Positions 52,830 through 62,738 of a stretch of DNA of 64,000 nt are shown one piece after another. Position 1 is the first letter of the stretch. Each line of letters starts with the position of its first letter. The translations under genes were made by a program, and so were the position numbers. A model generated the notes under the pieces. That model saw only the letters and a list, made by a program, of their open reading frames with translations. It was not told where the DNA came from and made no database searches. This stretch comes from Octadecabacter arcticus 238. Its GTDB lineage: Bacteria > Pseudomonadota > Alphaproteobacteria > Rhodobacterales > Rhodobacteraceae. The stretch covers positions 2,299,001 through 2,363,000 of the forward strand of contig NC_020908.1 of the NCBI RefSeq assembly GCF_000155735.2, in the 5' to 3' direction.

Positions 52830-55800
52830 TTAGCTACAGCCTGACGTTCCACCACAGGTATTACACTTCATGCAGGTGCCGTTGCGCACAAGTGTGTAGT
52901 TGCCGCATTCGCCGCAGGCTTCGCCTTCATAGCCTTGCATCTTCGCCTTATCCCGCGCCGTTATACCGATGGCACCGGATGCGATTGCTGTTGTTGTCGT
53001 GGCTTTTGCCATTCCACCACCCACAGCAACCGCTGGTATCATGGTTTCAAGTGCGACCGCCGCATCACCGCCACCGAATGCCACCGCACCCGCTCCGCCT
53101 TGCAACACGTACAGATCGTTTGGCACGCGCTTGCGCAAATAACCTGTTGAGCTGATCTGCTTGAGAACTTCTAAAGACCGCGAGGCCGCACTGTCCGACA
53201 TTTCCTGAATGTTGGACACGCCTTCTTCTTCGCCGCGACCAAGACTGTCGAATGTCGCGCCTTCTGGTTTGACGTGTGCCAGATCGGTGCGATCGAGGTA
53301 AGAAACAGCCAATTCACGGAAGATATAGTCAAGGATCGACGTCGCGTTCTTGATGCTGTCGTTGCCCTGAACCATGCCCGCAGGTTCAAATTTGGTGAAC
53401 GTGAAGGCATCGACGAATTCTTCCAGCGGCACGCCGTATTGCAGACCAACCGACACCGCGATGGCGAAGTTGTTCATCATGGCGCGGAAACCAGCGCCTT
53501 CCTTGTGCATGTCGATGAAAATCTCACCGAGGTTGCCGTCCTCATATTCGCCTGTGCGCAGATACACCTTATGACCGCCGACGTTGGCTTTCTGGGTGTA
53601 GCCCTTGCGACGCTGCGGCATCTTTTCGCGGTGGCTTTTGATGATCTCTTTGATGACGACCTTTTCGATGATCTTTTCGGCAATGACCTGCGCCTTGGCG
53701 TGGATATTGCCGTTCTCAAGGATATCAGCTGCTTCTTCGTCATCCTCGATCAAGGCTGCGGCCAAAGGCTGTGACAGTTTAGATCCGTCGCGGTACAGCG
53801 CGTTCGCCTTGATGCCCAAAGACCAAGACAATTCATAAGCCTTTTGGCAGTCTTCGATCGTGGCGTTGTTCGCCATGTTGATCGTCTTGGAAATCGCACC
53901 GGAGATGAACGACTGTGCCGCGGCCATCATGTAGATGTGGCTGTTGACAGACAGGTAGCGCTTGCCCGTTTTGCCACACGGATTGGCGCAATCGAACACA
54001 ACGTAATGTTCTTCTTTCAGGTGCGGCGCACCTTCCAGCGTCATCGTACCACAAACGTGGTCATTAGCCAGATCGGCGTCCTCCTTGGAAAAACCCAATG
54101 ATTTCAACAGATCAAACGTCGGATCGTTCAGTTTGTCGGCTGGAATGCCCAAAACCTTCGTGCAGAAATCTTCACCCAGCGTCCATTGGTTGAACACAAA
54201 CCGGATGTCGAAGGCGGATGGCAGTGCCTCTTCGATCTTTTCAATCTCGGCCGGACCAAACCCATGACCGATCAATGCGGTGTGGTTGATGCCCGGTGCG
54301 TTGCCCAATGTGCCGTGACCGACTGCATAGGCCTGAATTTCTTCGGCTTGGGATGTGGAATAGCCTAGTTTAGCCAAAGCCGCTGGCACCGATTGGTTGA
54401 TGATCTTGAAATACCCGCCGCCGGCAAGCTTCTTGAACTTCACCAGCGCAAAGTCAGGCTCGATTCCCGTCGTGTCGCAATCCATCACCAGACCGATGGT
54501 GCCTGTGGGCGCGATCACCGACACTTGGGCGTTGCGGTATCCATGCTTTTCGCCAAGACGCAACGCTTCGTCCCACGTCGACATCGCGATGTCGATCAGG
54601 CGGGCATCGGGGCAATTTGCGTGATCCAGCGGAACTGGTTTGATGTCGAGCTTTTCATACCCGTCGGATGCGCCGTACGCGGCATTGCGGTGATTGCGAA
54701 TAACCTTGAGCATGTGATCTTTGTTGCGCCCATAGCCTGAAAACGCGCCCAGCTCCCCTGCGATTTCAGCGGATGTCGCGTATGACACACCGGTCATGAT
54801 CGCCGTCAGCGCGCCAGCCATGCTGCGGCCTTCATCGGAATCGTAGCCAAAGCCCATGTTCATCAACAAGCCGCCGATGTTGGCATAGCCAAGACCCAGC
54901 GTGCGGAAGTCAAACGAGCGCTGCGCGATTTCCTTGGACGGGAACTGTGCCATCATGACAGAAATCTCGAGTGTTACGGTCCACAAACGGGACGCGTGCA
55001 TGTAGTCTTCGACTTGGAATTCGCCGTCCTTGAAGAACTTCAGCAGGTTCATTGACGCAAGGTTACAGGCCGTGTCGTCAAGGAACATGTATTCGGAACA
55101 CGGGTTGGACCCACGGATCGCGCCATCTTCCGGGCAAGTATGCCAAGCGTTGACTGTGTCGTGGTACTGGATGCCTGGATCGGCGCAGGCCCATGCCGCG
55201 TGGCCAACCTGTTCCCACAAATCGCGGGCTTTGATGACCTTGGCGACTTCGCCGTTCTTGCGGTTGATAAGTTTCCAGTTGGCGTCGTCTTCTACAGCCT
55301 TCAAAAACGCATCCGTTACGCGGATCGAGTTGTTGGAGTTCTGACCGCTCACGGAATTATACGCCTCGGAATCCCAATCTGTGTCGTAGGTCGGGAATTC
55401 GATGGCCGTATGACCTTGGCGGGCATAATCCAGCACGCGTTTGACGTAGGTTTCCGGAATACAAACCTTTTTGGCTTCGCGCACCGCGTCTTTCAACGCC
55501 GGGTTCACCTTTGGATCGTAGGCGTCGTCGGCTTTGCCATCCCAAGTGCGGATCGCATCAAAAATCAGGTTGAGCTTTTGTTCGTGCATCTTGGAACCCG
55601 CAACGATGGACGCGACTTTTTGTTCCTCAAGCACCTTCCAGTTGATGAATTCCTCAATATCGGGGTGGTCGGCATCCACGATCACCATCTTCGCTGCGCG
55701 CCGCGTTGTACCACCGGATTTGATCGCGCCTGCTGCACGATCACCGATCTTCAGGAACCCCATCAGGCCGGACGACTTACCGCCCCCTGACAGGCTCTCG

Positions 55801-56501
55801 CCTGACGCACGCAGCGAGGAAAAGTTAGTGCCAGTCCCGGACCCGTATTTGAACAGGCGTGCTTCGCGGACCCAAAGGTCCATGATCCCGCCCTCATTGA
55901 CCAGATCATCTTTGACCGATTGGATGAAACAGGCATGCGGTTGCGGATGCTCATAAGATGACTTCGACGCGGTCAGCTTGCCGGTTTTGTAATCGACATA
56001 GTGGTGTCCCTGTGCAGGACCATCAATGCCGTAGGCCCAGTGCAGACCTGTGTTGAACCATTGTGGTGAATTTGGTGCTGCGCGCTGCGTCGCCAACATA
56101 TAGCGCATCTCATCGAAATAGGTTTGAGCGTCTTCTTCGGTGGTGAAATAACCACCCTTCCAGCCCCAATAGGTCCATGCGCCGGCAAGACGATCAAACA
56201 CCTGCTTGGCCGAAATCTCGCCGGACATCTGCGCGCCCTCGGCGGGAACGGACCGCCACAGAAACTCTGGCACGCCCTTTTCAGCGACCCGCACGGTTTC
56301 AGATGGCACGCCCGCTTTGCGGAAATACTTCTGCGCGATAACATCTGACGCGACTTGTGACCAGCCTATAGGTATTTGACAGTTTTCAAGTTTGAAAACG
56401 ATGGTTCCGTCAGGGTTTCTAATCTCGGATGTGGCGGCCTTGAACGGCACCTCCGCAAATGCGTCTTGTCCGGATTTTGTGAAACTGCGTTCAATCTTCA
56501 T
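52830..56501 (-). CDS. nrdJ: Adenosylcobalamin-dependent ribonucleotide reductase (class II)
   Basis: Makes deoxyribonucleotides with or without oxygen, using coenzyme B12 to form the thiyl radical. The 1,223 residues match the long alphaproteobacterial NrdJ. The substrate region [28 protein letters not shown] is near 210, cited here as family landmarks. The active-site pattern N-x-C-x-E is in [12 protein letters not shown] near 455. The C-terminus ends in a cysteine-rich tail ([16 protein letters not shown]) for redox relay or zinc. The gene stands alone. Cobalamin synthesis genes at 28-33 kb would supply the cofactor. Candidate NrdR boxes lie 208-298 bases upstream. Confidence 0.96.
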   Translation of the reverse strand: MKIERSFTKSGQDAFAEVPFKAATSEIRNPDGTIVFKLENCQIPIGWSQVASDVIAQKYFRKAGVPSETVRVAEKGVPEFLWRSVPAEGAQMSGEISAKQVFDRLAGAWTYWGWKGGYFTTEEDAQTYFDEMRYMLATQRAAPNSPQWFNTGLHWAYGIDGPAQGHHYVDYKTGKLTASKSSYEHPQPHACFIQSVKDDLVNEGGIMDLWVREARLFKYGSGTGTNFSSLRASGESLSGGGKSSGLMGFLKIGDRAAGAIKSGGTTRRAAKMVIVDADHPDIEEFINWKVLEEQKVASIVAGSKMHEQKLNLIFDAIRTWDGKADDAYDPKVNPALKDAVREAKKVCIPETYVKRVLDYARQGHTAIEFPTYDTDWDSEAYNSVSGQNSNNSIRVTDAFLKAVEDDANWKLINRKNGEVAKVIKARDLWEQVGHAAWACADPGIQYHDTVNAWHTCPEDGAIRGSNPCSEYMFLDDTACNLASMNLLKFFKDGEFQVEDYMHASRLWTVTLEISVMMAQFPSKEIAQRSFDFRTLGLGYANIGGLLMNMGFGYDSDEGRSMAGALTAIMTGVSYATSAEIAGELGAFSGYGRNKDHMLKVIRNHRNAAYGASDGYEKLDIKPVPLDHANCPDARLIDIAMSTWDEALRLGEKHGYRNAQVSVIAPTGTIGLVMDCDTTGIEPDFALVKFKKLAGGGYFKIINQSVPAALAKLGYSTSQAEEIQAYAVGHGTLGNAPGINHTALIGHGFGPAEIEKIEEALPSAFDIRFVFNQWTLGEDFCTKVLGIPADKLNDPTFDLLKSLGFSKEDADLANDHVCGTMTLEGAPHLKEEHYVVFDCANPCGKTGKRYLSVNSHIYMMAAAQSFISGAISKTINMANNATIEDCQKAYELSWSLGIKANALYRDGSKLSQPLAAALIEDDEEAADILENGNIHAKAQVIAEKIIEKVVIKEIIKSHREKMPQRRKGYTQKANVGGHKVYLRTGEYEDGNLGEIFIDMHKEGAGFRAMMNNFAIAVSVGLQYGVPLEEFVDAFTFTKFEPAGMVQGNDSIKNATSILDYIFRELAVSYLDRTDLAHVKPEGATFDSLGRGEEEGVSNIQEMSDSAASRSLEVLKQISSTGYLRKRVPNDLYVLQGGAGAVAFGGGDAAVALETMIPAVAVGGGMAKATTTTAIASGAIGITARDKAKMQGYEGEACGECGNYTLVRNGTCMKCNTCGGTSGCS

Positions 56502-56708
56502 CGTGCACTCGCCTCTGTTTTATATGGGGTCCGACGTTGCGGCCCTCTTGTCCCTCATCGACCCGTTCTGGATCAATAGTTAGTGCGCTGATTGAGACTT
56601 CAAAACGTGCAAAACAAAGATCTGTGGCCCCCAATTGAAGGGGTCACTTTCAAGCCAAAGATACTGTTCAGCACCCTATCTCCCGAAACCTGTCCCACGC
56701 CGTGCGCG

Positions 56709-56724
56709 ACACTCTATATTTTGT
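56709..56724. promoter_or_regulatory. Candidate NrdR box 1 upstream of nrdJ
   Basis: ACACTCTATATTTTGT agrees with the remembered NrdR consensus ACACTATATATAGTGT at about 13-14 of 16 positions. It overlaps a TATAGA on the minus strand that could be the -10 box of nrdJ. Confidence 0.5.
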
Positions 56725-56783
56725 CGTCTCTTCCAGCTTTTACAACATCGCCCATCTACACCTAGAGGGGCAACAGAATTTTT

Positions 56784-56799
56784 ACACTAAATATAGATT
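56784..56799. promoter_or_regulatory. Candidate NrdR box 2 upstream of nrdJ
   Basis: ACACTAAATATAGATT agrees with the NrdR consensus at about 13 of 16 positions. It is 75 bases, close to seven helical turns, from box 1. NrdR sites usually come in helically phased pairs, though normally closer together. Confidence 0.4.
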
Positions 56800-57063
56800 A
56801 AACAGTCTTGACCGGACCTTAACCAAGGGGACCAAAAAACCACCCCCGATTCTCCCTCAGGGTTACACACAGACCTGTCCAGCCACCCGTCCCGTCAGAC
56901 CAATTCCTAAAAACCCAAGAATGCCAGAGCGCTACGCCACAAACTTCACTTTCTACATGAGTTACCCACAGGCCCGCGAATGTGACCGCGCATCGGCCAA
57001 ACGTGACTTGCGCAACCACGCGGCTGTGTCAGTCTTGTCACGTAAAGTAACGAGGGGATTTGC

Positions 57064-57525
57064 ATGCGTTGGGTTGTGTTAACTTTGGTAATGGCATTGG
57101 CAGGCTGCACCGAAGCAGTGGTATCCGGCGTGGCAGCAACCGCTGGCGACGCCGCCGAAGGTGCGCAACAGGCTTATATTCCTGCCTATCCATCCAACTT
57201 GTTCGTAGCAGCTGCCGCAATTTGCGACGGGCCGGCCCAAACTGTCGTCCAACCCAGCCGCAACGAGGTCCGCTGCGAGTCCTTTCAAGACACAGAATCA
57301 GCCGCCGCCCTCATTTTGCAATTTAACGGCTCCGTACAAGCCCTGCCCAAATTCATCATCGCGTTCACGGGGCGCGACACGTCTCTGGGGTATTTGGTGA
57401 CGGCTGACAATTACATCCGCGTGCCACAGCGGTCAGGAGGCGCACAACAAGTGCGGTTCCCTGATCTATCGGTGTCCAATGAATTGAGGGCCCTGCTGAG
57501 GGCCGCCGGTAGTCAACCCCTCTGA
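57064..57525 (+). CDS. Lipoprotein of unknown function
   Basis: Secreted lipoprotein of 153 residues. The signal peptide ends in the lipobox ALAGC, with the lipid-bearing Cys at residue 15. Ribosome site GAGGGG lies before ATG 57064. The mature part is acidic to neutral with two cysteines (AICDG and VRCES) that could form a disulphide. No family was recognised. The gene has no partner in the same direction before the tRNA. Confidence 0.75.
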   Translation: MRWVVLTLVMALAGCTEAVVSGVAATAGDAAEGAQQAYIPAYPSNLFVAAAAICDGPAQTVVQPSRNEVRCESFQDTESAAALILQFNGSVQALPKFIIAFTGRDTSLGYLVTADNYIRVPQRSGGAQQVRFPDLSVSNELRALLRAAGSQPL

Positions 57526-57586
57526 GGCGACCAAGTGCCTGCAAAGATCGAACTTTGCAGACTTGGGTTTTGAATATTGTTAGAAG

Positions 57587-57663
57587 TGGTCGGGGCGAAA
57601 GGATTCGAACCTTCGACCCTCTGTTCCCAAAACAGATGCGCTACCAGGCTGCGCCACGCCCCG
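57587..57663 (-). tRNA. tRNA-Pro(TGG)
   Basis: The minus strand folds as a full cloverleaf of 77 nt. The acceptor stem is CGGGGCG with CGCCCCG. The anticodon stem TCTGT/ACAGA holds the loop TTTGGGA with anticodon TGG. The T arm has GGTTCGAATCC. A discriminator A and an encoded CCA end lie at 57587-57590. It reads proline CCN codons. Confidence 0.95.
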
Positions 57664-57723
57664 AACCAAGGCCTTATCTAGTGGGTGTTTGCGCGGTTGC
57701 AAAGACCTTAAATACATTTTTTT

Positions 57724-59328
57724 GTAACTCCCAAGCACCCCAGCCGATAACGGGTTTTTGTCAGTTTTGATGTGAGTCTCCTTGGTTATTAGGCGCATGA
57801 ATTTTCTGTTGTGGTCTGAATTTCGTGGCGCTGTGACGATTTCTCTGAATCATTGGTGGAATGGACCAAGTTACTGCTCTTGAACAACTCCTCGCCACGG
57901 CTCTGCGCAGGATCGCCGAGTTGGAAGCCGCGTTGGCGAGCATGGCGCAAGAGAATGCGGATCTGCGGCGTCAGTTGGCCAAGAACAGCAGTAATAGCAG
58001 CAAGCCGCCTTCGAGTGATGGGTTGAAGAAGCCGGTACCGCGTAGCCTGCGTGGTAAGTCCGGTAAGAAAAGTGGTGGTTAAGTTGGCCACCGAGGCGAC
58101 ACCCTACGTCAGACAGCAACGCCTGACTTTGTGGAGCGACATGAGGCTGAGGCCTGTGGCACCTGTCAGCATGGCTTGACGGCTGGGATGATCAAGGCGG
58201 TGGAGAGGCGTCAGGTTTATGACATACCGGTGCCGCGTCTGGAGGTCACAGAGCATCAGGCAGCGATTTATTGTTGTGGTCATTGCCGAGCCACGACGAC
58301 AGCCACCTTTCCCGATGGCGTGAATGCACACGTGCAATACGGTAAGCGCATTCGGGCGGCAGCGGTCTACTGCAATGTTCAGCAGCTGATCCCCGAGGAT
58401 CGGGTCTGCCAACTCCTGCGTGATTTGTTTGGTGCCACCAGCCTATGCGCGGCCAGCGTGACCAACTGGGTGAACGGCACAGCGCGTACCTTGGGTGGCG
58501 TCGTCGAACACATTCTGGCCCGGCTCAATGAAGGCGGCGTTCGGCATCTGGATGAGACCGGACTTCGTGTTGCTGGTAAGCTGCACTGGCTGCACTCAAT
58601 CAGCGATCTCGCCTTCACGCATTATCGCATCAGCGCCAAGCGCGGTGCTGTTCCATCCTTCCTGACCGGCGGGACAATTGTTCATGACCACTGGAAGTCC
58701 TATTACGCCCATATGAGTGGGGTGGACGCGCACGCCCTGTGCGGGGCGCATCATTTACGGGAACTCAAGGCCATCGAAGAAATCGAAAAGGAGCCGTGGG
58801 CGTGCGCGATGAGCGTGCTGCTCAACAGCGCCAATCAGCTCAAGTGCGCGGCTCAGGGGCGAGGCGAGACCGAACTCCCCACGTCGGTTCACCACGGCAT
58901 CCTCACCAAATACATGGCGATCCTCACCGAGGGCCTCGCCTTCCATGAGCGACAAGACCCACTGGCTAGACGCACTGGTGCGCGAGGCCGAAAAGCCAGG
59001 CGGCCAGGCCATAACCTTCTGGTCCGCTTGCGCGACTACCGTGATGACGTCCTAAGGTTCCTTACGGACTTCACAGTTCCCTTCACCAACAATCAGGCCG
59101 AACGGGACCTGCGCATGATGAAGTTGCGCATGAAAATCTCGGGAACTTTCCGCACCCTCGAGGGCGCGCAGGTCTTCGCTGACATCAGATCCGTCATCTC
59201 GACGGTCAGAAAACACGGGGGCAATATCCTCGAAACACTCACCCTATCACCACAACAGATCATCGCTCGGCTCTAACGTCGCAAGGGCAACACAAAACCC
59301 GATATCCGATGGGGTCCTTGGGAGTTAC
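57724..59328 (+). mobile_element. IS66-family element (transposase-only type)
   Basis: The element is about 1,605 bases. Imperfect inverted repeats start GTAACTCCCAAG at both ends and continue for about 35 bases. Flanks ATTTTTTT (57716-57723) and CTTTTTTT (59329-59336) look like an 8-base target duplication with one change, as expected for IS66. It lacks the two small accessory genes of classic IS66 and sits between the tRNA and the DUF192 gene. Confidence 0.87.
57861..59276 (+). pseudogene. IS66 transposase with a single nonsense codon
   Basis: The N-terminal part has the leucine-zipper region (ALEQLLATALRRIAELEA) and the hallmark KNSSNSSKPPSSDG. A TAA at 58080-58082 then interrupts the frame where QVGHRG is expected, so a CAA codon became TAA. 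The same frame continues without further damage to 59276: zinc-finger region CGTCQHG...CGHC, then the DDE residues in RHLDETGLRV, VHDHWKSYYAH and TNNQAERDLRMMK. A single C-to-T change therefore inactivated an otherwise complete gene. Confidence 0.9.
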
Positions 59329-59346
59329 CTTTTTTTAATTGATTTG

Positions 59347-59847
59347 TCAGTTGGTTTCACACGGCCAAATAGCAGCGTTGCCAAAACTGATGTGCTGCAT
59401 CTGATCTCCGACGTCCATGCCGAGCCGATCGGCCAGCCCGCCATTGATCTCAAGCACAAACTGGATGTCCGTGCCGCCAAATATCGGTATCTCATCGAGG
59501 GGTTGCGCCATGGAATGGATGTTACGGATCACGCCCGTGTCATCGACAAAAACCATATCAAGCGGGATAAGTGTGTTGCGCATCCAGAAACTGACGCTCT
59601 GTGGGTGGCCATAGACAAACAACATACCATGCGTCGTTGCCATCTGTTCCACGAACATCAGACCACGGGACCGCTCTGCACTTGAATCGGCAACTTCAAC
59701 CGTAAACTGCGCCGATCCGAAATCACCGCGCACAGACACCGTGTCTTGCGAACACGCCGCAAACGCAGCACCAGCAAAGCCGAATACTGCGGCTGTCCAT
59801 GCTATGATAGTCGACGTTATAAAGGACGCGGAACAGCGCTTTCCCAT
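59347..59847 (-). CDS. DUF192 family exported protein
   Basis: Protein of 166 residues with a signal peptide (cleavage near AAFA-ACSQ, residues 28-32) and a DUF192 domain. Landmarks are RSRGLMFVEQMATTHGMLFVY, SFWMRNTLIPLDMVFVDD and GDQMQHISF, cited as separate short motifs. No biochemical function is established. The start ATG 59847 has GAGG seven bases upstream and lies inside the end of the cold-shock gene (31-base overlap). In roseobacters the two genes are often adjacent. Confidence 0.87.
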   Translation of the reverse strand: MGKRCSASFITSTIIAWTAAVFGFAGAAFAACSQDTVSVRGDFGSAQFTVEVADSSAERSRGLMFVEQMATTHGMLFVYGHPQSVSFWMRNTLIPLDMVFVDDTGVIRNIHSMAQPLDEIPIFGGTDIQFVLEINGGLADRLGMDVGDQMQHISFGNAAIWPCETN

Positions 59848-60350
59848 GGCAATACCTCAGCAGCCATAAGCCCGCGTTTGCCTTCCATGGCCCGCAGCGC
59901 AATGGCCTCGCCAGGAAACAGATCAGCAAGACCCGCAAGGCGCAAGACTTCGACATGCACAAAAATGTCAGCGTCATCGCCAAACACATTCGCAAATCCG
60001 AACCCTTTGCCTTTGTCGAACCATTTAACCCGTGCAGGTTCAATCGGGACGGCGGCGATGTCTGCGGGATCAAATTCGGCAAAGTCAGCAAGCCCTGATC
60101 CGGGTGGTGCTAGATTTTGTTCAATGGATAAAACTTCAATCGCCTGCAGGCCGCGCTCTGTTTCGGCAACCAACACTTCGATGCCAGTGTCGTCAGCGAC
60201 GGAACTTTGTCCAAAGTTTCGCAGGACATTGGCGTGCAGCAAAATATCCGCGCCACCCTCTTGGGCAAGGATGAAACCAAACCCTTTGCCTGCGTCAAAC
60301 CACTTGACGTGGCCCTTCATGACGTAGCCTTCGGTTGTAATATCGTTCAT
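59817..60350 (-). CDS. Double cold-shock domain protein
   Basis: Nucleic-acid-binding protein of 177 residues with two CSD folds. Domain 1 (about 11-75) has VKWFDAGKGFGFI and ADILLH; domain 2 (about 105-170) has VKWFDKGKGFGFANVFG and ADIFVH. A linker rich in Ala, Pro and acidic residues joins them. Tandem CSD proteins of this type are common in alphaproteobacteria and probably act as RNA chaperones. ATG 60350 and ATG 60320 are both possible; the latter has GAAGG at a good distance. It overlaps the DUF192 gene downstream. Confidence 0.88.
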   Translation of the reverse strand: MNDITTEGYVMKGHVKWFDAGKGFGFILAQEGGADILLHANVLRNFGQSSVADDTGIEVLVAETERGLQAIEVLSIEQNLAPPGSGLADFAEFDPADIAAVPIEPARVKWFDKGKGFGFANVFGDDADIFVHVEVLRLAGLADLFPGEAIALRAMEGKRGLMAAEVLPWESAVPRPL

Positions 60351-60471
60351 GTTTAAGCCCAGGCTCGCGTATCCACTAAAACAACCGCGAGCTATCCAAT
60401 CCTGAGATAACTGACTGTTTGATCAAGAACATACAAGCGCTCAGATCGACCTTTTTACGTAGCGTGAATAA

Positions 60472-61077
60472 TTATGGGTATAATCGGTTTATTTCCCAAA
60501 GCTTTACTCGCCCTTGTCGCGACCACCTGAACCGATCATGCAACCTAGATGCGCCGTCGGCCCAGAATTCAATTTCAACCGGACAGATACGGAAACCACC
60601 CCAAAATGGCGGTCGAATCGGATCTGGCCCGTGTTCTGTTGCCGCCTGTTCAACCTGTGCAACCAGCGCATCACGCGAGGCGAGTGGACGCGATTGCTGG
60701 GACGCCCAAGCCCCAAGGCGGCTTTGGGAATTGCGCGACTGGAAATAGGAATCCGCCTGCGGGCCGTCTTCCCGCGTGACGGTGCCGCGCACACGGATCT
60801 GACGTCGCAGGGATTTCCAATGCATAACAAACGCGGCTTTGCCGGACTGATCCAACTCTTGGCCTTTGGTACTGCCGTAATTGGTGAAAAAGACGAACCC
60901 GTCGTCTTCAACATCCTTTAGCAGAACAATCCGCGCATTCGGCATGCCGTCACCGTCAACCGTGGACAAGGCCACGGCATTAGGATCGTTGGGCTCTACT
61001 TCTTGCGCCTCGGCCAACCAAGCTCGCACGATGTCAAAGGGATTATCGCCTGCAAATAGTCCGCTGCGGTCTGCCAT
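60472..61077 (-). CDS. pdxH: Pyridoxamine 5'-phosphate oxidase
   Basis: FMN enzyme that oxidises pyridoxine/pyridoxamine phosphate to PLP. The 201 residues contain [30 protein letters not shown], here split into landmarks, and [20 protein letters not shown] near 130. The C-terminal PLP-site residues are in [13 protein letters not shown]. The start ATG 61077 has AAAGGCGA upstream. It diverges from fabI. Two PLP aminotransferases and other PLP enzymes in the window depend on its product. Confidence 0.93.
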   Translation of the reverse strand: MADRSGLFAGDNPFDIVRAWLAEAQEVEPNDPNAVALSTVDGDGMPNARIVLLKDVEDDGFVFFTNYGSTKGQELDQSGKAAFVMHWKSLRRQIRVRGTVTREDGPQADSYFQSRNSQSRLGAWASQQSRPLASRDALVAQVEQAATEHGPDPIRPPFWGGFRICPVEIEFWADGASRLHDRFRWSRQGRVKLWEINRLYP

Positions 61078-61263
61078 ATCATTCGCCTTTCAATACACGT
61101 TTTCATCTTAGTTGGCCTCGGCGCGGTGTCGGTCAAGTGCCAAACGCGGCGCGCCTGAAAGTCTTGTGGCACCCGCGCCTATCGCTTACACCCAATCAAC
61201 AGCGGCCGCCAATGGGTGGCTTTGAGGCTCGGCCAAAATGTCCGATCGTGCGAAGGGGAATTC

Positions 61264-62076
61264 ATGCCATCCAATTTGATGCAGGGGAAACGCGGCCTTA
61301 TTATGGGTCTCGCCAACGAAAAATCCATCGCTTGGGGTATCGCTAAGGCCCTCGGCGATGCGGGTGCAGACCTTGCTTTTTCATATCAGGGGGACGCGCT
61401 GAAGAAACGGGTCGTCCCACTGGCCGCCTCCCTTGGGTCAGATTTCGTTCTGCCTTGTGATGTTGGCGACGAAGCCTCGATCGATGCCCTGTTTGATGGC
61501 TTGAAGACGCGTTGGGACAACTTTGACTTCGTTGTCCATGCCATTGGATTTTCTGATAAAAATGAACTTCGTGGTCGTTACGTTGATACCAGCCGCGCCA
61601 ATTTTATGATGACGATGGATATTTCGGTGTATTCGTTCACGGCCGTTATGCAGCGCGCCGAAAAGATGATGAACAAAGGTGGGTCTGCCATAACCCTTAC
61701 CTATTACGGCGCTGAACGCATCATGCCGCATTATAATGTCATGGGGATCGCCAAGGCAGCGTTGGAATCCTCGGTACGTTATATGGCCGAAGACCTTGGC
61801 AAGGACGGCATCCGGGTGAACGCCATTTCGGCAGGGCCGATCAGAACGCTTGCGGCCTCGGGAATTGGCGATTTCCGCTACATCCTGAAATGGAACGAAT
61901 ACAACTCCCCCCTGCGCAAAAACGTCACCATCGACGAGGTTGGCGGTTCGGCCCTTTATCTGCTGTCTGACCTCAGTTCAGGCGTCACCGGTGAAGTCCA
62001 TCACGTTGACGCTGGCTACCACGTTGTTGGCATGAAGGCCGTCGATGCCCCCGATATGTCCCCGAATAAAGACTAA
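61264..62076 (+). CDS. fabI: Enoyl-ACP reductase (FabI)
   Basis: NADH-dependent last step of each fatty-acid elongation cycle. From ATG 61264, with AAGGGGAA before it, the protein has 270 residues. The SDR nucleotide motif GLANEKSIAWGIAKALG is at the N-terminus. The FabI catalytic pair is in TLTYYGAERIMPHYNVMGIAKA, cited in short as Y-x6-K (YNVMGIAK). SAGPIRTLAASGI is the substrate-loop region. It is followed after 24 bases by gpt. Confidence 0.94.
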   Translation: MPSNLMQGKRGLIMGLANEKSIAWGIAKALGDAGADLAFSYQGDALKKRVVPLAASLGSDFVLPCDVGDEASIDALFDGLKTRWDNFDFVVHAIGFSDKNELRGRYVDTSRANFMMTMDISVYSFTAVMQRAEKMMNKGGSAITLTYYGAERIMPHYNVMGIAKAALESSVRYMAEDLGKDGIRVNAISAGPIRTLAASGIGDFRYILKWNEYNSPLRKNVTIDEVGGSALYLLSDLSSGVTGEVHHVDAGYHVVGMKAVDAPDMSPNKD

Positions 62077-62100
62077 CAAAGACCAAACAAGGACGATGCC

Positions 62101-62631
62101 ATGACCGCCAAAGACGAAAGCCGCCTGCCCCACGAAAAAGGTTTCCATATTTCATGGGATCAAATCCACCGCGACAGCCGCGCGCTTGCATGGCGCCTTG
62201 ACGGTAAAGGTCCTGATGATGGGGCGTGGAAAGCCGTTGTTGCGATCACCCGTGGTGGCATGGCGCCTGCGATGATCGTGGCGCGCGAACTCGACATTCG
62301 CACGGTCGATACAATTTCGGTCATCTCGTATTATTCCGGTGGCGGGGCAGCCGATCAACGACGCGAAGCCCGCGTGCTGAAATCCCCCGATGCCACGATG
62401 ATGGGCGACGGAACTGGTATTCTTGTCATTGATGATTTGGTCGACAGCGGCAAAACCCTTGAACTGGTGCGCGCGCAATATCCAAAAGCACATTTCGCGA
62501 CTGTCTATGCCAAACCCGAAGGTGAACCGCAGGTCGATACGTTCATCACCGGCGTGTCCCAAGACACATGGATTTTCTTCCCGTGGGACATGGCGCTGCA
62601 ATACGTCGAACCGTATCGCGGCAAAGATTAG
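62101..62631 (+). CDS. gpt: Xanthine phosphoribosyltransferase
   Basis: Purine salvage enzyme that attaches phosphoribose to xanthine/guanine. The 176 residues contain the PRPP-binding motif [12 protein letters not shown] near 112-123 and [19 protein letters not shown]. It follows fabI on the same strand by 24 bases. A strong hairpin ends the unit. Confidence 0.9.
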   Translation: MTAKDESRLPHEKGFHISWDQIHRDSRALAWRLDGKGPDDGAWKAVVAITRGGMAPAMIVARELDIRTVDTISVISYYSGGGAADQRREARVLKSPDATMMGDGTGILVIDDLVDSGKTLELVRAQYPKAHFATVYAKPEGEPQVDTFITGVSQDTWIFFPWDMALQYVEPYRGKD

Positions 62632-62673
62632 GCGCGCTTGAGCGAAACCGGCCCTTCGGGGAGAGTTTATCTG

Positions 62674-62712
62674 GCCAAGATGAAGATGGGCTTTATTCTT
62701 CATCTTGGCTTT
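62674..62712 (+). terminator. Hairpin terminator between gpt and the aminotransferase
   Basis: A perfect 13-base-pair stem (GCCAAGATGAAGA and its complement) with a 10-base loop is followed by TTT. The sequence just before it (GGGGAGAGTTTATCTGGCC) resembles a short repeat seen at many gene ends in Rhodobacteraceae. Confidence 0.75.
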
Positions 62713-62738
62713 ACAACTCCCGCCGGAGGCTCCTGCAG

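Larger units (their letters stand above)
56502..57063. other. Intergenic region upstream of nrdJ and of a lipoprotein gene
   Basis: No convincing gene in these 562 bases; the open frames present lack protein-like features. The section from 56700 to 56810 is AT-rich and holds two sequences resembling NrdR boxes. It must contain the nrdJ promoter (minus) and the lipoprotein promoter (plus). No cobalamin riboswitch was recognised. Confidence 0.6.

Noticed and set aside
56702..57082. + strand frame of 126 codons between nrdJ and the lipoprotein gene
   Set aside because: Low-complexity composition, no start signal, and it spans the AT-rich control region.
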